DNA of 64,000 nt, taken from Parietichytrium sp. I65-24A. Its lineage: Eukaryota > Sar > Bigyra > Thraustochytrida > Thraustochytriidae. Within the stretch, counting starts at the first letter, position 1; the number at the start of each line of letters is the position of its first letter. Below are positions 43,055 through 52,759 of the stretch, piece after piece. Location: assembly GCA_012862575.1 (NCBI GenBank), contig BLSF01000046.1, positions 62,001-126,000 of the forward strand, written 5' to 3'. A model generated the notes under the pieces. The model saw nothing but the letters and a program-made list of their open reading frames with translations. It did not search any database and had not been told where the DNA came from. The translations under genes and the position numbers were made by a program.

Positions 43055-43558
43055 TCAGAGCTTTGACGCCTTCTTCTCCTTTTTGGTGGGAAGAGGTACA
43101 AGAGAGATGGTTGTGGACGCAGTGCAAAGAAGCTTGCCAGTCACTGAGCCGTCGCGCATCTCTGCGTCAATGAACGCGATTCGCTTCCCAAATTTGACGA
43201 CCCTGGCCGTTGCATAGAGGTCCTTGTTTGGAGGCACTGGGCTAATGAACACAGTCTTGAGTTCCAAGCTCGCGACCGTCTGCTCTAGCTTGCTGTACAC
43301 CACCACAGTTTGGGCCGCCACAGCGTCCATCATGGCCCCCGCGAAACCACCTTGCACCTGTGCGTTTATGCCGGGCTTGCCATTACACATGGCATCAGTC
43401 CCTCGAAAAACCATTGTCAAAGTGCCCTTTTCACGATCAAACGCCACGATCTTGCCTCCCGTGCCACCGGAAAGAGTATCCACGCTAGGGTTCTTTTTCT
43501 TGGCGAACGAGTTGTTCATGATCTCCACCACCCTCTCATCTGTGAGCTCGCCCGACAT
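43055..43558 (-). CDS. Hotdog-fold acyl-CoA thioesterase, PaaI type
   Basis: A 167-residue intronless protein with its ATG at 43558. After a basic and polar start it has the hotdog pattern: GTLTMVFRG strand, central helix with QGGFAGAMMDAVAA in place of the usual HGG motif, LELKTVFISPV strand, then AFIDAEMRDGSVTGKLLCTASTTIS. Gln replaces the catalytic His often found before GG, which is seen in some thioesterase members. It would hydrolyse an acyl- or aryl-CoA thioester; substrate unknown. The tail is lysine-rich (TKKEKKASKL) and SKL at the extreme C-terminus is a canonical peroxisomal targeting signal type 1. A peroxisomal role in fatty-acid turnover is therefore likely. Confidence 0.88.
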   Translation of the reverse strand: MSGELTDERVVEIMNNSFAKKKNPSVDTLSGGTGGKIVAFDREKGTLTMVFRGTDAMCNGKPGINAQVQGGFAGAMMDAVAAQTVVVYSKLEQTVASLELKTVFISPVPPNKDLYATARVVKFGKRIAFIDAEMRDGSVTGKLLCTASTTISLVPLPTKKEKKASKL

Positions 43559-43977
43559 TTTGTCTCTTTTCTTCTTCTCTCCCCTTGAGAATCACCGCCT
43601 TTACGAACAATTCAAAGAAACAACAGATGTATTCACAGTCAGCTCCAATTTGGTCTCATCTTTCCCTACTTTTTGTTTTGTTTGACCCATTCAATCCGAG
43701 CCCAGCTTTGCTCATCTTCAATCTTCAATCATCAATCTTCAATCATCGATACTTAAACCGTGGTCAAATTCTTCTGCGTGGCGCACATTCCTTGCTCGCA
43801 CAATCCTTCTTTCCCCTATTCGAGTTTTGCTGCCACTTGTTCATCCGTTCAACTCGACAAACTCACCTCCTTCTCGTGCCCTCTCAGTCAGATATCTTGG
43901 TTCAAACTGCGGCAATTGGTTGCTCTCCCGTCAATGTCCTCGCTCAACTGTGGGAAGTGTACTCGAGTACTCTCACT

Positions 43978-43986
43978 TTCTCACTT

Positions 43987-44019
<33 letters not shown>

Positions 44020-44026
44020 TTCTCGT
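43978..44026. repeat. CT dinucleotide tract
   Basis: CTCTCT run with TTTC interruptions, in a divergent promoter region. Confidence 0.88.
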
Positions 44027-44509
44027 GAGATCTCGTGAGTCTTGTGCAAGTTGGTCGGACAAGGGCTCAGTTAGCTCAGTTCTCATACGGTGTTCACTTT
44101 TGTTCTTTATTCCCGGTTCTCCTCCAAAGAACCCAGAAAGAACCCACGTGCTCGAGAACCAGGATAAATGGTAGAATTGTTAGGTTTTACCTGTTTTACC
44201 ACGAGACCGTCCGAGTCGTTGACTGCTGTAACGGCAGAAAACGTCGCTCGTGGCGCGCCAGGGACCTTGGGTAATTGGGACGCTGGGACAGGAGGTATAA
44301 GAGTAAGGTAGCGGGGACACATAGCACGTAGAGGGGTTGTGGGACTACGTACGCTACACGTTGCAGCACAAGTGGGCTTGGGACAGTGGTGATCGGATCG
44401 TTCATCGTTGTTAGGAATGGGAGCTCGGACACCTTTGTGCACAGATGGAATGCCACTCGGACGGTCGTGAGGCGGCGGATCGTGAAGCTGGGCGCTTACA
44501 TCGGTGAGT

Positions 44510-44634
44510 ATTTGTCATTTGTCATTTGTCATTTGTCATTTGTCATTTGTCATTTGTCATTTGTCATTTGTCATTTGTCATTTGTCATTTGTCATTTGTC
44601 ATTTGTCATTTGTCATTTGTCATTTGTCATTTGT
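44510..44634. repeat. Heptanucleotide ATTTGTC array
   Basis: About 17.5 perfect tandem copies of a 7-bp unit (ATTTGTC). The period is not a multiple of three, so every frame cycles through it and a spurious 97-codon frame arises. It lies 330-450 bp upstream of the methyltransferase-like start. Confidence 0.95.
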
Positions 44635-44961
44635 TGTTGCCTGCATAGGCGCTGCATTGTGATGGGAGGACCTCGCTGATTTGTATGTGATATACTTTTT
44701 CTTTGGTGCTTGTGTTTTTTGATTTGGCATGGTGTTATTGGGTGGGATCATGTGAATGGGATTTGGGGCTTGTTGCGTGCGATTGGTGCTGTTCGTTGGC
44801 TGCTTTGAATACGTTTGTACTTTTGGTGCTGGATGGTATATGGTATATGGTATGGTCGTTTGAACGTGTGTATTTTGTAAACCCTGTTGCATTCATTTGC
44901 ACGCGGGGACATCCGGGCCGGATTCATATTCTTGTATGGCTTGACGACGCGATGTGCAACC

Positions 44962-45954
44962 ATGGAGCGTAGCGAAGAGGCTTTCGCAGATGCCAAATTG
45001 GCAATGGACGCCTTGGCTTGCGCATGCGCAGAGCTTCGCGGCAACAATCTCTGGCCAGGGGTCGTCAAGGCAAGTGGTTCTGGCCTCGGAGGAGATGCGC
45101 GCGGAGGCGGACTGAGGACTGCGCTCGTTCTCTTGACTGAGTTGCACGAAGAATGCGCAAAAGCCGAAGCTGGGGACGCCGGCGGCGCAACAGCGTGCAC
45201 TAGACTAACTCGGGCGACGGAACGCTGGATGTTGAAATGGGGCCTCAACGCACGGGAGATGGCGCTGCTGCAGCGACGCATTCGCAATCGTCATATCGTT
45301 CATGAGGAGCTCGTCGTGGGGCGGCGGGTTCCCAGCTGTCAGCCAGTTCGAGAGTTGCTGCGGTCAAGCGAGAAACAGGACGATTTCCTGCCCAGCATTG
45401 CCTCGTGCGCGAAGGCCGTAGGTGTGTACAGCGCAGAAAATTTCGCGTATGGAACCACTTTCGCGCAGGGGTTCTTGCGAGTTTTGGACGAGGCTCGCCA
45501 AATGTTGGGGGACGAAAGGGTTGGAGATTGTTGTGTCTTTGGGTCGTCGTCGGGCTGGTTACCTGCTCTGATGCACGCCCGTTTCAATGTTCGTGTGGAC
45601 GGATACGAAATCTTGAAGTACTTGGTGCAAACTGCGACGCGTTGCACGGCGGATTTGGATCCCTCTCTTGTCAGATTTCACACGATGGACATGTTGCTCG
45701 CTGATGTCAGCAAGGTCCGAATTCTTCTGCTAACTTCGCAGTGTTGGGACCCGGAGCTTTGCGAGCGGGTGGACGCGAAGCTGGCGTGCGAGCTTGGCGC
45801 AGGCGCAATCGTGATAGACTATAGCGATCGTTTGTCGCAAAAATACAGCGGAAACAATTGCAGCTTTCGAGCAAGCGAAAACAGCCCGCTGCTAGCCCCT
45901 GTATCGTGGAATGACCAGCAGCGATTCTTTGTGATGCAAAAGTTGATGGAGTGA
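44962..45954 (+). CDS. SAM-dependent methyltransferase-like protein (Rossmann fold)
   Basis: A 330-residue intronless protein. The ATG at 44962 sits in a good context (CAACCATGG); the frame is open upstream but the sequence there looks like leader. Residues 1-180 are helical and variable. A Rossmann pattern follows: strand plus loop CCVFGSSSGWLPALM in place of the usual glycine-rich SAM motif, an acidic end of strand 2 (DGYEIL), a later strand FHTMDML and LLLTSQCWDPE, and GAGAIVIDYSDRL. This fits a SAM-dependent methyltransferase with an altered motif I. No substrate can be read. Activity may be lost. The last codons and stop lie inside a tandem duplication of 85 bp. Confidence 0.75.
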   Translation: MERSEEAFADAKLAMDALACACAELRGNNLWPGVVKASGSGLGGDARGGGLRTALVLLTELHEECAKAEAGDAGGATACTRLTRATERWMLKWGLNAREMALLQRRIRNRHIVHEELVVGRRVPSCQPVRELLRSSEKQDDFLPSIASCAKAVGVYSAENFAYGTTFAQGFLRVLDEARQMLGDERVGDCCVFGSSSGWLPALMHARFNVRVDGYEILKYLVQTATRCTADLDPSLVRFHTMDMLLADVSKVRILLLTSQCWDPELCERVDAKLACELGAGAIVIDYSDRLSQKYSGNNCSFRASENSPLLAPVSWNDQQRFFVMQKLME

Positions 45955-46112
45955 CCGCTCGGATCATTTGGAACTTGGCTTGGAAAGAGAGGCAACTGTA
46001 GGGAAGCGATGGAGAATCCATTGAATATTGATGGAGTGATCACTCGGATCATTTGGAACTTGGCTTGGAAAGAGAGGCAACTGAAGGGAAGCAATGGAGA
46101 ATCCATTGAATA
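45943..46112. repeat. 85-bp tandem duplication across a stop codon
   Basis: Two head-to-tail 85-bp units, 45943-46027 and 46028-46112, with four mismatches. The first unit includes the last codons (LME) and the TGA of the methyltransferase-like gene; the second copies them into the 3' UTR. Confidence 0.95.
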
Positions 46113-46389
46113 GGTAAAAGAAAGGACGAAGAAAGGGAGATATATAGTATGCAAAAAGCCAAAATTTGTAAAAAGTTCAAACTATCTATCTATCTATCTA
46201 TTTCTATTTCAGAATCTGAAACCTAGATTTCTCAGTTTTGTCCCAGTTTTTGTTCAAAATCAATCATATCATTTTTGGAAAGCCATCGAGCCATCGAGCC
46301 AGTTGGTTACTTTAGACCAATCGACCCGAAGCAAAATAAGAAGGCAACGGGATACACCCCGCGATGCCACAAAAAGAAGAGGATTCCCC
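45955..46389. other. Convergent spacer
   Basis: 435 bp between the methyltransferase-like and ClpB stop codons. Most of the first half is the second duplication unit. A TCTA microsatellite lies at 46183-46206. Confidence 0.7.
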
Positions 46390-48768
46390 TCACTTGATCA
46401 AGAGCTTGTCTGGGTCGTTAGGGTCCACAGTGACCGTTACGGTCGAGTCGTCGCGAACGTCCCCGCGAAGGATGGCGTTCGCCATGGGGCTAAGCAGCTT
46501 GCGCTGCAACACCCTACGCAATGGCCTGGCTCCATACACAGGGTCATATGCAAGATCCGCGATCCAGTCAACGGCGTTGTTCTCAATCACCAAGTTGATC
46601 TTGCGCTCCTCCATGAGGCGGTTCCTGATCTCCTCGATGCGGGTCAGCACGATGCGGTCCATATCTTGGCGGGTGAGGCGGTTGAAGATGGAGATCTCGT
46701 CAATGCGGTTGAGTAACTCGGGCGAGAAGAAGCCTCTGACGCGCTCCATGACGCGGTCTCGCACTTTGTCGTCGCTGGCGATGGCAGTTGGCTCGCTAAG
46801 GATGTCGCTTCCGAGATTGCTGGTCATAACGATGATGGTGTTCCTAAAATCCACGGTGCGTGCGTGCGAGTCGGTGAGGCGGCCTTCGTCGAAGAGCTGC
46901 AGGAGGATGTTGCCCACGTCGCGATGGGCTTTCTCGAACTCGTCGAACAAGATGATCTGGTACGGGCGACGGCGGACTGCCTCGGTGAGCGAGCCGCCCT
47001 CCTCATAGCCGACGTAGCCCGGTGGCGCGCCGATGAGCCTGGAGACAGAGTGTTTCTCCATGTACTCTGACATGTCGATCCTGCAGATGGCCGACTCGTC
47101 ATCGAAGAGGGCCTTTGCGAGGCACTTGATGGTGTGCGTCTTACCGGTGCCGGTGGGGCCCAAAAAGAGGAAGACTCCCTGGGGTCTGTCGTGGCCGTGA
47201 AGTCCCGCGCGGGACTGGCGGATGCAGTCTGCGATTGCGTCGATGGCCTGGTCCTGGCCGATGACTTGCTCCTTGAGCGTGGCGTCCAAGTTGAGCAGCT
47301 TGGTCCGCTCGCCGTGCATGAGGCTCTCGATGGGGATTCCCGTGGTGTGGGCCACCACCTGTGCGATGAGGTCTCTCGTGACGGCATCCTCCAGGAGCGC
47401 CGACTTTTTAGGGCCCCCTTCCTGGGCAGCGTTGCTTTTGTCCTGCTCTTTGGCCTGCTCATTCTGCTTCTCCACGAGCTTTTCCAGTTCGGGAATGACG
47501 CTGTAGCGCAGCTCGCTGGCCCGCGCCAGGTCACCCTTGCGCTGCGTCCTGTCGAGCTCGAGGCGGGCCTCCTCGAGGCGCTCCTTGGCGCCCTTGATTT
47601 TGTCGAGCTCCTCCTTCTCGGTACGCCACTCCTCGGTGAGGCGCGCGAGGGTGGCCTCCATGGCGTCCACCTCCTGCTCGATCTTGGTTCTGCGCTCCAC
47701 GGAGGCGGGGTCGCTCTCCTTCTTGAGCGCCTCCAGCTCGATGCGCTTGGTGACGATCTTGCGCTCTAGCTTCCAGATGGGCTCAGGCTTGGACTCCTGC
47801 TGCAGACGCAGCCTGCTGGCGGCCTCGTCGACGAGGTCGATGGCCTTGTCGGGCATCTTGCGGTCCGTCATGTAGCGCTCCGCCAGCGTGGCGGCGGCCA
47901 CGAGCGCGTCGTCCTTGATGGTCACTCCGTGGTGAATCTCGTACTTTTCCTTGAGCCCGCGCAGGATGGAGATGGTGTCCTGCGCGCTGGGCTCGTCCAC
48001 CACCACTGGCTGGAACCTCCGCGCCAGCGCCGCGTCCTTCTCCACGTACTGCCGGTACTCGTCCAGCGTGGTGGCTCCCACACATCGCAGCTCGCCGCGG
48101 GCCAGTGCCGGCTTGAGTATGTTGGCCGCGCTCACAGACCCGTCGCCGCCGCCCGCGCCCATGAGCATGTGCAGCTCGTCTATGAACAGTATCACGCTCC
48201 CGTTGCTCTGCTCCACGTCCTTGAGCACCGCCTTCAGCCTCTCCTCGAACTCGCCGCGGAACTTGGCGCCGGCCACCAGCGCCGCCAGGTCCAAAGACAC
48301 CACGCGCTTGTCCTTGAGCGACTCCGGCACCTCGCCGTCCACGATGCGCTGCGCCAGGCCCTCGATGATAGCGCTCTTGCCCACGCCGGGCAGCCCGATC
48401 AGCACCGGGTTGTTCTTCGTGCGCCGGCTCACCACCTGGATCGTGCGCCGGATCTCCTGCTCGCGGCCGATCACCGGGTCCAGCTTGCCCTTGCGCGCGC
48501 GGTCCGTTAGGTCGATACCGTACTGCCGCAGGCTCTCGCCGCTAGGCACCGCGCCCGGCGCCACCCATTTGTTCCCATTGCCATTGCCATTGTTATTGTT
48601 GCTGCTCAGGCCGCGGCGCCACGCCTTCTGCGACGCGTAGGCAGGCGCGAGGCGAGCGTGGTTGGGCAGTCGGACGAGATGCGAGGACACCTGCGGCGCC
48701 AGCTGTGGGGGCGCAACGCGGAGGGTCCTCGGCGCGGACCGCGCGGCGAACCTGCCCGCGCGAAGCAT
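46390..48768 (-). CDS. HSP78: Mitochondrial ClpB/Hsp78-type disaggregase
   Basis: A 792-residue intronless AAA+ chaperone that pulls proteins out of aggregates with Hsp70. The first ~55 residues are basic, Ala/Arg-rich and acid-free, a mitochondrial presequence, followed by an NG-rich repeat near residues 57-66. The Clp N-domain is absent, as in yeast Hsp78. First AAA+ domain: Walker A GLPGVGKS (about 125-132) and Walker B ILFIDE (193-198). A coiled-coil middle domain lies at roughly 330-480. Second domain: Walker A GPTGTGKT near 536, pore-loop [13 protein letters not shown], and Walker [10 protein letters not shown]. The C-terminus lacks long extensions. It should act as a hexamer in the mitochondrial matrix. 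A heat-shock-element-like palindrome lies 0.9 kb upstream. Confidence 0.96.
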   Translation of the reverse strand: MLRAGRFAARSAPRTLRVAPPQLAPQVSSHLVRLPNHARLAPAYASQKAWRRGLSSNNNNGNGNGNKWVAPGAVPSGESLRQYGIDLTDRARKGKLDPVIGREQEIRRTIQVVSRRTKNNPVLIGLPGVGKSAIIEGLAQRIVDGEVPESLKDKRVVSLDLAALVAGAKFRGEFEERLKAVLKDVEQSNGSVILFIDELHMLMGAGGGDGSVSAANILKPALARGELRCVGATTLDEYRQYVEKDAALARRFQPVVVDEPSAQDTISILRGLKEKYEIHHGVTIKDDALVAAATLAERYMTDRKMPDKAIDLVDEAASRLRLQQESKPEPIWKLERKIVTKRIELEALKKESDPASVERRTKIEQEVDAMEATLARLTEEWRTEKEELDKIKGAKERLEEARLELDRTQRKGDLARASELRYSVIPELEKLVEKQNEQAKEQDKSNAAQEGGPKKSALLEDAVTRDLIAQVVAHTTGIPIESLMHGERTKLLNLDATLKEQVIGQDQAIDAIADCIRQSRAGLHGHDRPQGVFLFLGPTGTGKTHTIKCLAKALFDDESAICRIDMSEYMEKHSVSRLIGAPPGYVGYEEGGSLTEAVRRRPYQIILFDEFEKAHRDVGNILLQLFDEGRLTDSHARTVDFRNTIIVMTSNLGSDILSEPTAIASDDKVRDRVMERVRGFFSPELLNRIDEISIFNRLTRQDMDRIVLTRIEEIRNRLMEERKINLVIENNAVDWIADLAYDPVYGARPLRRVLQRKLLSPMANAILRGDVRDDSTVTVTVDPNDPDKLLIK

Positions 48769-48975
48769 TTACTCCTCCTTTACTCTTTCCTGCTTGTGTA
48801 ACCGCACTCTTAGCGCTGCAGGGGTGCGCGCGTATGCCACCGGTACGCGCGGCGGTGTTCGCTGGTGTTCGCTGGTGTTCGCTGTGATTGGGGTCTGCTG
48901 GTGTGCTGGTCTGCTGGTGTGGGGTGCTCGAGCGTGGCGTTTTCAAAGATGGAATACTGATTAGTGAATTAAATT

Positions 48976-48987
48976 ATTCACAGTCAA
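48976..48987 (+). repeat. Dispersed 12-mer ATTCACAGTCAA, copy 4
   Basis: Exact copy, 208 bp upstream of the ClpB start, in the opposite orientation to that gene. Confidence 0.6.
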
Positions 48988-49065
48988 GTCGGAGATAGAC
49001 AGATGGACAGATAGACGAGATAGACGGACGAGAGTTTGTTTGACTGACAGCGAGTGAGTGATTGG

Positions 49066-49107
49066 TGTTTGTTTGTCTGTTTGTTTGTTTGTTTGTTTGT
49101 TTGTTTG
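49066..49107. repeat. (GTTT)n microsatellite
   Basis: About ten GTTT units with GTCT variation, 300 bp upstream of ClpB. Confidence 0.9.
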
Positions 49108-49269
49108 CGAGTCAGCTGGAAGAGTTAGAATGGATGTTGGTGGATGGATTCTGTTTGGGTTCTGGAAGGTCGCGGAAGAGAGAAGAACAAAAAGGGTTTC
49201 TGAATCTGAATTTGCTGAAATGGATCTGATTCTGGAAGTAGTAGTTTTACGAACTCACTGTCAATCATT

Positions 49270-49300
49270 TATCCATTCATTCATTCATTCATTCATTCAA
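49270..49300. repeat. (TTCA)n repeat
   Basis: Six or so ATTC/TTCA units in the ClpB upstream region. Confidence 0.85.
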
Positions 49301-49647
49301 TCTTCCTTCTTTCTTTCATGCGATTTCCTTTGTTCGCAGCGGAGGATTCACTTTCATTTTCTATTTCGTCAACTCTGATCATTTGATTCGATCTAATTTC
49401 TTCGACTGTGAGTGGTTTGTTTTGTGTTCTCGAACGAGGGCGCGTCGCGGAACCGAGCTCGGTAAGCGTTCCTATTGATCGAGGTAGGGGTTCTTGCGGG
49501 GAACGGTATAGAAACTGTGGGGAGAACTGGAGAGAGTGAGGTAGGGTCATTTATGACTGGGTAAGGTAACCTGCATAGACAGGGTGCTACGGCGCGGTTC
49601 TTCTGGAAGGAACCGGAAAGTTCTGGAGGGTTGCCTGGGAATGGCCG

Positions 49648-49664
49648 GTTCTTCCAGGAAGAAC
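49648..49664. promoter_or_regulatory. Perfect palindrome resembling a heat-shock element
   Basis: A perfect 17-bp inverted repeat (8-bp arms GTTCTTCC/GGAAGAAC around one base) built from TTC and GAA pentamer halves, about 880 bp upstream of the ClpB start. A related partial palindrome with TTCTGGAA lies at about 49597-49615. Heat-shock factor sites are made of such alternating TTC/GAA units, and ClpB is a typical heat-shock gene; the link is inference. Confidence 0.35.
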
Positions 49665-52455
49665 TGGAACGCTCACTCCACTCACTGTCAGTCATTGGTT
49701 CCCCGAACTAATTGGAAGGCAGTGCCGGGTTCTTCTGAATTCTGGAAAAAAATCATTTTTACCTGCGGCATTAGGGCGGCCAGCATCTAAAATTGAATCG
49801 CAGCAGCAGGCGAGTGCGCGCCAGCACCACGATGTTCTTCCAAATTCTGAATTTCTGAATTTCTGAATTCTGAACACTTGTCAATTCGAGATTCGCACTC
49901 GCTGTAAACCGAAACGAGTGTGTACACTGTACACTCATACGTTGCGTACAATTACGACGAACGTTATTGTAACGACTTGTACTCCACAACAGTAGGTACT
50001 CGTACAATTTCGTTACTGTAAGTAAATACACAGTCTCCGATTTGAAGATGTCGTCAATCGATTGTCGATGCCATCACCGAGAGAACCGCGAGCGGAGAAA
50101 GCGCGCGAACTCACACCCGGACTGTCGGAGGTGTGTTTCCAAAAACAATCCACCTCTCGCTAGCTAGACTAGCAAGTTCATTCACTCCACTGGCCCAGCC
50201 ACCTGACTCCTCTCCATCCACACCCTCACTCATATTTCCGAATTCCCGAATTCACTGTCAGTGTTAATTAATAGGTATTCAGTATTCGTTCCGCTTTCCG
50301 CAGCAACAGCAGCGAACGCGAGCTGCAAAGGCCGGCAAGTTGCTTCTCTAGACTAGCTTGGTTGGTCGCATAAGGCCATCGACACATATCGACACCACCA
50401 CCTTCAGGGTCTCCGAAGCCTTCGAGTTTACTCTTGAAATTGTTCGCTGCGGTGGCTTCCTTCTGAATTCTGAATTCTGAGTTTTGATTGTTTTGTGAGT
50501 GAGTGAGTGAGACAATTCAGGTTACTGTCGTTTAGCCACGGCGACTTGCTGGGGAAAGGCGACATGCGCTTCCGAAGCCACCGCAGTTTAGGGCATCTTT
50601 GGCGACATCCCGCATTGTGGCCTTCTCCCAACGGTGTCCCACGGCCTCAAAATGCTTGCCAGTGGGATGCCAATGTGATCCCATTGGGATGCAATGTGCA
50701 AAGCTCGGCTGCGGTTCGTTTTCTCGTGTCCCACTTCTCTTCCTCTCTTCCTCTCTTCATTCATTAATTCATTCATTCACTCATTCACACTGTCAGGAGC
50801 AAACAGTCAAAGTCAGAATGATTACTTTGTCAACTCCGAATGCGTTTGTTGACACGGCACCACTAGTACTCGAGTACTGAGCACCAGCACTTGTTCGCAA
50901 GTGCACTCATTTTCGCGCTTCATTTGACTTCCTCTGCCTTGGAGTATCTTGAAGTGGCGAGTACCATACTGAGTAGTGACGACTGCCCGTACTCTAGTGC
51001 TCTTGAACTGTTCTGTCTCCTAAGGACCTCGAAACGTGATTGTCGCGATCAGTACGATGAGCCACAGCACTGTGGAGGTCCTGAAGAACCCGCGCGCGTT
51101 GGAACCCACACCCCGACCGACAGCTATGATAAGCGACAACATGTTAAAAATGAGTGAGCTTTTGTTTTTTAAACTTAATTTTTTTGATTGATGAGTACCG
51201 GTAGCGAAATAGTACAATCATAAGCGCGGATTCGTGTTTCCGACGGTCGCTCGTGCTGTAGTCCGTAGTGTGTAGCATGACAAGGGCGCAGGAGAAGTTT
51301 CGTAGTCCGAGAAAAGTATGCATAGGCCTACAATGGAAAAATAATAAAGTTATTTGTGCTGAAGCGCACGATAAAATAGCTCGGTCTTCCCTTCCTCCTT
51401 CGTTTCTTTCGGCCGAATATGAGTGCAAGAGAGCTAAGTGTAAGGCGCTACTGAGTGAGAGACAGAGAGAAAGCAAAGCACGAGCGAGAGAGGGAGACAG
51501 AGAGAGTGGGAGGCGTATGACTTGACTTTGTAAACTTCGCGACAACCTTGCTGCCATGAGATGCCATGAGAGCAATGAGAAAAGAAAGAAAGCGCACACC
51601 GTGAAGTCTCATAGTTACACGTAGTTACACGAGCCGGACTCTTAATGTTAGCTGTGTTCTAATCACGCGAGGTTTGCAACTTTGAAGTAATTGGTGTCTT
51701 TGCTTGGGCCGAGGGAAAAAGAGAGAAGGAGAGGGAAAAGAGAAGGAGGGAGAAAGAGAGTGAGTGGAGCGGAGTGGCGTTGGAGGGAGGAAGGAGGGAC
51801 GTGTTATTTCCGCCCTGTTGTGAATTGTGAACCGTTGTGAACCGTGACGTAGAAAGCATAGCAGGTAGCATAGCTGGACGTCGGTACCCATAGTACCGGC
51901 ACTGTGGTAGTACACGTCCAAATAGTACCGGTATGCTATTACTGCTATGAGCTGGCGAGTGCTAGCTAGCAAGTATGAAGAAATTACTCAGAATTTGATT
52001 CTACATGATGCTAGGCGAATGGGTACTGGAGTCAGTAAGTATTGGAGTGAGGAATGAGTGAGCGACGCAGGCCTTAGCTGTGGACCCTCCTACTTGAAAC
52101 AATAGTCTCTCGTTGTGACAGATTGGATCCTTTTGACTTCTAGAAGCTGCTAAACTTTGCTACACTTTGCAACACGCGTTCAGCAACAGCAGGTGCATAA
52201 TACCTGCTTAATCCGTCCTACCAGTCCGAGAAATCACCGGGAAAAATTATCCGCTGTCGTCGACACTGCAGTCCCTACTTTCTCCCGGCTCTTGCTTTCT
52301 CCTCCCACCACCCCGGAAAGGGAAAGGGGAAGGAGGAGTGCTAAGCGCGCTACTGCTGCTGGGTGTCAGCAGCAGGTCTAGCTAGATAGTAAGGTATGGG
52401 TACTAGTACTCGAGTGGTGACTTAGCGAGTGCTTTGCAAATGTTTTCGTTTTCTC

Positions 52456-52467
52456 ATTCACAGTCAA
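52456..52467 (+). repeat. Dispersed 12-mer ATTCACAGTCAA, copy 5
   Basis: Exact copy, 56 bp upstream of the candidate 44-codon gene and in its sense orientation. Confidence 0.6.
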
Positions 52468-52511
52468 CCTGCGAGCAAACAAGTTGAACCTCGCAAAACG
52501 TCGGGAAAGAA

Positions 52512-52712
52512 ATGGAGAGGACGACATTGTTGAGCGGCTTCCGCAGTTGCTTTCTGCGGGCGGGGGGCGCGAATCTTCGGCATGTGCGACAGGCAGTACC
52601 GGTAAGTAAGTTCAAGCGAGCCTCCGAATGAGTTTTGATTTTTTTGACTTCTTTTTAAAATAATCAGTTTCGTTTTATTAAAATTCTACAAAACCTTGCT
52701 GCGGGTGTCTGA
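52512..52712 (+). CDS. Candidate 44-residue spliced protein, possible mitochondrial presequence
   Basis: Exon 1 (52512-52601) starts with ATG and encodes MERTTLLSGFRSCFLRAGG plus 11 further residues, an Arg-rich amphipathic stretch with one acidic residue. Intron 52602-52667 is 66 nt, starts GTAAGTAAG and ends in a fine acceptor: TTTGACTTC branch-type sequence, a T-run and ATCAG. Exon 2 is in phase, encodes FRFIKILQNLAAGV and stops with TGA at 52710. The intron length and borders match those of the confirmed introns in this window. The dispersed 12-mer lies 56 bp upstream. The protein has no known family; small subunits of mitochondrial complexes or import machinery have such lengths. A minus-strand frame over exon 2 (52664-52891, 75 codons) is an alternative. 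Confidence 0.38.
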
Positions 52713-52731
52713 TTCGCGTGGCAAGACCCCG

Positions 52732-52759
52732 GGAATTGAGAATTGAGAATTGAGAATTG
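52732..52759. repeat. GAATTGA repeat
   Basis: Four tandem copies of a 7-bp unit (GAATTGA). Confidence 0.9.

Larger units (their letters stand above)
43559..44961. other. Divergent 5' spacer
   Basis: 1.4 kb between the thioesterase and the methyltransferase-like gene. It contains a near match of the dispersed 12-mer at 43631, a CT tract at about 43978-44026 and the 7-bp TTTGTCA array at 44510-44634. No gene is supported. Confidence 0.65.

Noticed and set aside
44510-44634. Interstitial telomere or CRISPR-like array
   Set aside because: The units are contiguous without spacers, so it is not CRISPR, and ATTTGTC is not a known telomere repeat.
44386-44679. 97-codon frame of repeated SFVICHL
   Set aside because: Produced by the 7-bp ATTTGTC array; flanks do not look coding.
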